Part shown: in pieces, positions 61,659 through 64,000 of the stretch
Position numbering within the stretch: the stretch's first letter is position 1
Layout of the letters: the number at the start of each line of letters is the position of its first letter
Source: Rhodanobacteraceae bacterium
GTDB taxonomy: Bacteria; Pseudomonadota; Gammaproteobacteria; Xanthomonadales; Rhodanobacteraceae
Direction: 5' to 3'
Assembly (NCBI GenBank): GCA_016790075.1
Contig: JAEUPP010000079.1
Span: forward strand, 62,001-126,000
Length of the DNA stretch: 64,000 bases
Position numbers and translations under genes: made by a program
The notes under the pieces: generated by a model
The model's input: the letters and a program-made list of their open reading frames with translations, nothing else
The model's database searches: none
What the model was told of the DNA's origin: nothing

Positions 61659-62770
61659 TTCGCTACCTGCCTTCGAATCGGGAGAGCCAGGCGCGCCAGC
61701 ACGCCGCGCGGCGTGCGTGAAGAGAGCTCAAGCACTGCGGCGTCGCCGAAGGCCAGGTGCAATCGTTCGCGAAGGGTTACCAGCCCTGTGCCCAGCCCAT
61801 CGTTTTGTGCGGTCAGGCCAACGCAGTCGTCGCTGACCTCGATCAGCGCTATGTCACCTTCCAGCCGGCCCAATACCTGGATACGTCCGCCGAGCACGCT
61901 TGGATCGATGCCATGCTGTACGGCATTCTCGACCAGCGTCAACACGCACATGGGCGGGCAGGAGACCTCCGCCAGCTCCGTCGCCAGGCTTATCTCGAAC
62001 CCCAGACGATCAGGCATGCGCATGCGCATGATCTCCAGATAGGCACGGACCAGATCGAACTCGTCGCCCAGGCGAGTCGTATCGGCCTGCAGGCGCGGCA
62101 CAGCGGCGCGCAGGTAGGTGATCAGGCTGTCCAGGACGATGCTCGCCTGCGGAGAACCCCGCACCACCAGTTCGCGGACATTGGCGAGCGTATTGAAGAG
62201 GAAGTGCGGCTCCACCTGGGCCTGCAGCAGACGCAGCCGGGCGCCAATGGCTTGCTGCTCCAGTTGGCTGCGCTCCAGCTCGAACGCCAACGCCTGGTGC
62301 CGCGCCTCGTCCTTGATTTTCTGAAACAGTGCCGCCAGCGCGATGCCAGGCACGAGCAGCAGCCACAGGACGGTTTGGATCTTGAAACCTGCCAATCGCA
62401 GGTCATCGAGATACCAAGGCACCGGGCTGCTGTAGGTGGTGACGAAATACGCGATGGCCATCGCCGCGGGGATCGTCGCCGCCACTCCGACGATCTGCAA
62501 CACCAGGCGGGAGAGCTGATTCGGCAGTTGCCGTGGCCACTGCTCCAGGACGCCAAACACGAACAGGGCCATCAAGCCGACCAGCACCGAGCGCATCAAG
62601 GTGGTGGGATAGGAAGCCGGTCGTAGCAACGCCACCAGACTCAGTAGAAACGCAGCCGCAAGCGCGATCTGCAGGCGGCGCCGGCCAAACAAGGTTGAAA
62701 GGAGCTGCATCGGAAGTGAGTCCGCTGTCGAAGTGACACCAGAAGGCGAGGTGATCCTTTGGGTTTTCAT
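61655..62770 (-). CDS. LytS-like sensor histidine kinase (371 aa)
   Basis: The start is uncertain: ATG 62768-62770 (MKTQRITSPSG) or ATG 62708-62710 (MQLLSTLFGRR); 62833 is also open. Four membrane helices follow (LQIALAAAFLLSLVALL, SVLVGLMALFVFGVL, LVLQIVGVAATIPAAMAIAY, TVLWLLLVPGIALAALF). The kinase core has RLRLLQAQVEPHFLFNTLAN (His_kinase motif, His acceptor in PHFLFN), CVLTLVENAVQHGIDP (N box) and GLGTGLVTLRERL (G box). Pairs with the LytTR regulator. Confidence 0.92.
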   Translation of the reverse strand: MKTQRITSPSGVTSTADSLPMQLLSTLFGRRRLQIALAAAFLLSLVALLRPASYPTTLMRSVLVGLMALFVFGVLEQWPRQLPNQLSRLVLQIVGVAATIPAAMAIAYFVTTYSSPVPWYLDDLRLAGFKIQTVLWLLLVPGIALAALFQKIKDEARHQALAFELERSQLEQQAIGARLRLLQAQVEPHFLFNTLANVRELVVRGSPQASIVLDSLITYLRAAVPRLQADTTRLGDEFDLVRAYLEIMRMRMPDRLGFEISLATELAEVSCPPMCVLTLVENAVQHGIDPSVLGGRIQVLGRLEGDIALIEVSDDCVGLTAQNDGLGTGLVTLRERLHLAFGDAAVLELSSRTPRGVLARLALPIRRQVAK

Positions 62771-62833
62771 CCGACCGCTTGCCGTGGCGGTTGGCCGTTG
62801 CAGCTTCCGCGCCGAGTCAGGCATTGATCGCAT

Positions 62834-63501
62834 TGTGTGCGTGGCTTGCCCGATCGGAACATTGGAACAAGCGAGCCGCGGGTTCGCCCGTCATGACAGG
62901 GTAGCTTTGCGGCTAGATCGGCGACGCCGTGGCGGGGTTGGGCGCCATGAGCCCGGACTGCTCCTGCGCTGGGCGAAATTCCATAACCGTCAACTACAGC
63001 GCGGACGCCACGTATACCAGCGGCGCCGGCCAGAGGAGACACACTGCTCTGCAGGCCGAAGTTCAGGTAGACGCCGACCGGGAACGTGGCAAGCGCCGCT
63101 GGGCCGAAGTATCGACCGACTGTCTTGGCACGCCATATGGTGAGAGCGTTCTTTTGCAAAGGCGGCGAATCCGCGTTGCTGCTGCACTCCCAGAATGAAC
63201 CAACTTGTTTCCGCTGGCGGTCGGCTTGAGACGAAGGTGCCGGAAGCTGCGACGAACTGCGGCTTCCGCGGCGTGAACGGGCACAGGTGAGGGCACCGCC
63301 CAGGCAGGTTAGCCCCGGCGTGCAACACGGCAGGGCCAACGGGTACTCGCAAAGGCTCCGGTGCGGGTTAGGGCGGAGTGTCGTTGGCACCCGTTCTGAA
63401 GCAGTCCGCCCCCGGGACGGAGCTGTTCGTCGCATGGGCATGTTCGCGCAGGGGCGCTTCCGGGACAGTGCGCTGCACAGAGCCCCACGGGAGATTTTCA
63501 G
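62834..63501. other. Intergenic region with a possible decayed membrane-protein gene
   Basis: No intact gene. On the minus strand near 63010-63170 one frame reads LTIWRAKTVGRYFGPAALAT with FPVGVYLNFGLQSSV after it, resembling the first span of a small membrane protein, but it has no clear start and continues into unrelated, low-complexity sequence; a frameshifted remnant is possible. The right end (63440-63500) is the leader of the next gene. Confidence 0.4.
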
Positions 63502-64000
63502 ATGTTGTCCGCTGCCCTTACCCCGGCCCAGAACACGGGCACACCTCGCTTTCTGAATGCGACCGTCGCAACCTGGTTCACCGCGGCGCTACTCGGGCAA
63601 CTGGCATTTTTTTCCTACATCGTCGCCTTCTACGGCAGTTCGCTCCTGGAGGGTAACTTCGAGGCTTGGAACCGGTTGCAGGCGATGGGGCGAACCCCCT
63701 TCATCGCCGGTGACGCCACGGGCAACTGGGTATTTCTTACACACGCCCTGGGCGCCGGACTTGTTGTAATTGGTGGTGTTCTTCAGCTTATTCCCGTCAT
63801 ACGCAAGCGCGCACCGCGCCTGCACAGGTGGAACGGCCGCATCTTCCTGACGATGGTCACGGTGTTGAGCTTGAGTGGCTTCTACCTGGAGTGGATTCGC
63901 GATGATCCACCCACCACGCTGTCGGGCTTCGCCACCACCATCAACGGCGTTCTCATACTGAGCTTTGCCTATATGACCTTGAAGGCCGCCCGCGCCAGGC
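63502..64000 (+). CDS. DUF2306-like membrane protein (partial, 3' end beyond the window)
   Basis: ATG 63502 begins MLSAALTPAQNTGTPRFLNA and the frame runs off the right edge with 166 codons. Membrane segments: VATWFTAALLGQLAFFSYIV, WVFLTHALGAGLVVIGGVLQ, RIFLTMVTVLSLSGFYLEW and FATTINGVLILSFAYMTLK. RKRAPRLHRWNGRIFL between spans 2 and 3 is the DUF2306 pattern (P-x-x-H-R-x-x-G). It lies 732 bp from the divergent LytS/LytTR pair and could be its target; that is inference. Confidence 0.85.
   Translation, partial: MLSAALTPAQNTGTPRFLNATVATWFTAALLGQLAFFSYIVAFYGSSLLEGNFEAWNRLQAMGRTPFIAGDATGNWVFLTHALGAGLVVIGGVLQLIPVIRKRAPRLHRWNGRIFLTMVTVLSLSGFYLEWIRDDPPTTLSGFATTINGVLILSFAYMTLKAARAR

Noticed and set aside
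1..64000. tRNA, rRNA and riboswitch genes
   Set aside because: No cloverleaf with a GTTCRANNC T-loop and paired arms, no rRNA-like sequence and no known riboswitch core was recognised by eye; a covariance search would be needed to exclude them fully.

Overview
The window looks like chromosomal DNA of a high-GC gammaproteobacterium, most likely Xanthomonadales/Lysobacterales (Rhodanobacteraceae- or Xanthomonadaceae-like). This is inferred from the gene set (tatABC, glyQS, argS, plsB, hemH, pyrF, ttcA, rdgC), from an integron whose attC sites have the Xanthomonas-type core (AATTCATTCAAGCC...GGCTTAA.TCAGGCGTTAGG), and from GTGGGTGTCC-type repeats beside a Y1 (REP-associated) transposase.

Positions 1-22,600 form an accessory region. 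It opens with the 5' part of an IS91-associated tyrosine integrase (1-368, minus), one stranded integron cassette (472-1146) whose downstream attC is cut by a fragment of a group II intron reverse transcriptase, a 1239-residue protein with a nuclease-like N-terminus and a long helical remainder (1423-5142, minus), and a tandem-HTH regulator upstream of it. Next comes the 3' stump of comM (5855-6334), a known hotspot for genomic islands. An integron follows: an integrase pseudogene (6483-7518, minus) with a nonsense codon, a frameshift and two lost catalytic residues, an attI, and about 16 cassettes up to about 17.3 kb. The cassettes encode four GNAT acetyltransferases, an HD phosphohydrolase, a P-loop kinase-like protein, a helix-hairpin-helix protein, a VOC protein, a DUF1801 protein, small membrane proteins and unknowns. 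A divergent DoxX/LysR pair sits inside the array. Beyond it lie 25-bp tandem repeats, a Y1 transposase, a lipoprotein gene, and a redox-looking MarR / cytochrome P460 / thioredoxin-like cluster. A fused remnant of the same IS91 integrase plus its transposase (21764-21901) and a stranded membrane-protein cassette close the accessory region.

From 22.9 kb to the end the content is mostly core: rep-acid phosphatase-pyrF; a lipoprotein; plsB; ttcA; rdgC; a YgjP-type metallopeptidase; hemH with an overlapping hydrolase; a secreted beta-propeller-like protein with a C-terminal anchor; a SYLF protein and tatABC; a GspE/PilB-type ATPase with a glutamine amidotransferase; glyQS; rmuC; a DUF4139 protein; argS with a SPOR-domain protein; an acyltransferase; a fused indolepyruvate oxidoreductase; a SWIM-SNF2 helicase; and a LytS/LytTR two-component pair. 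The window ends inside a DUF2306-like membrane protein gene.

The integron appears immobile: the integrase cannot be made as an intact, catalytically complete enzyme. The best candidate for an undescribed system is the 1239-residue protein with its tandem-HTH neighbour at the comM island edge. The second is the MarR (four-cysteine tail)/P460/thioredoxin operon. All family assignments come from reading motifs by eye; no database search was run.
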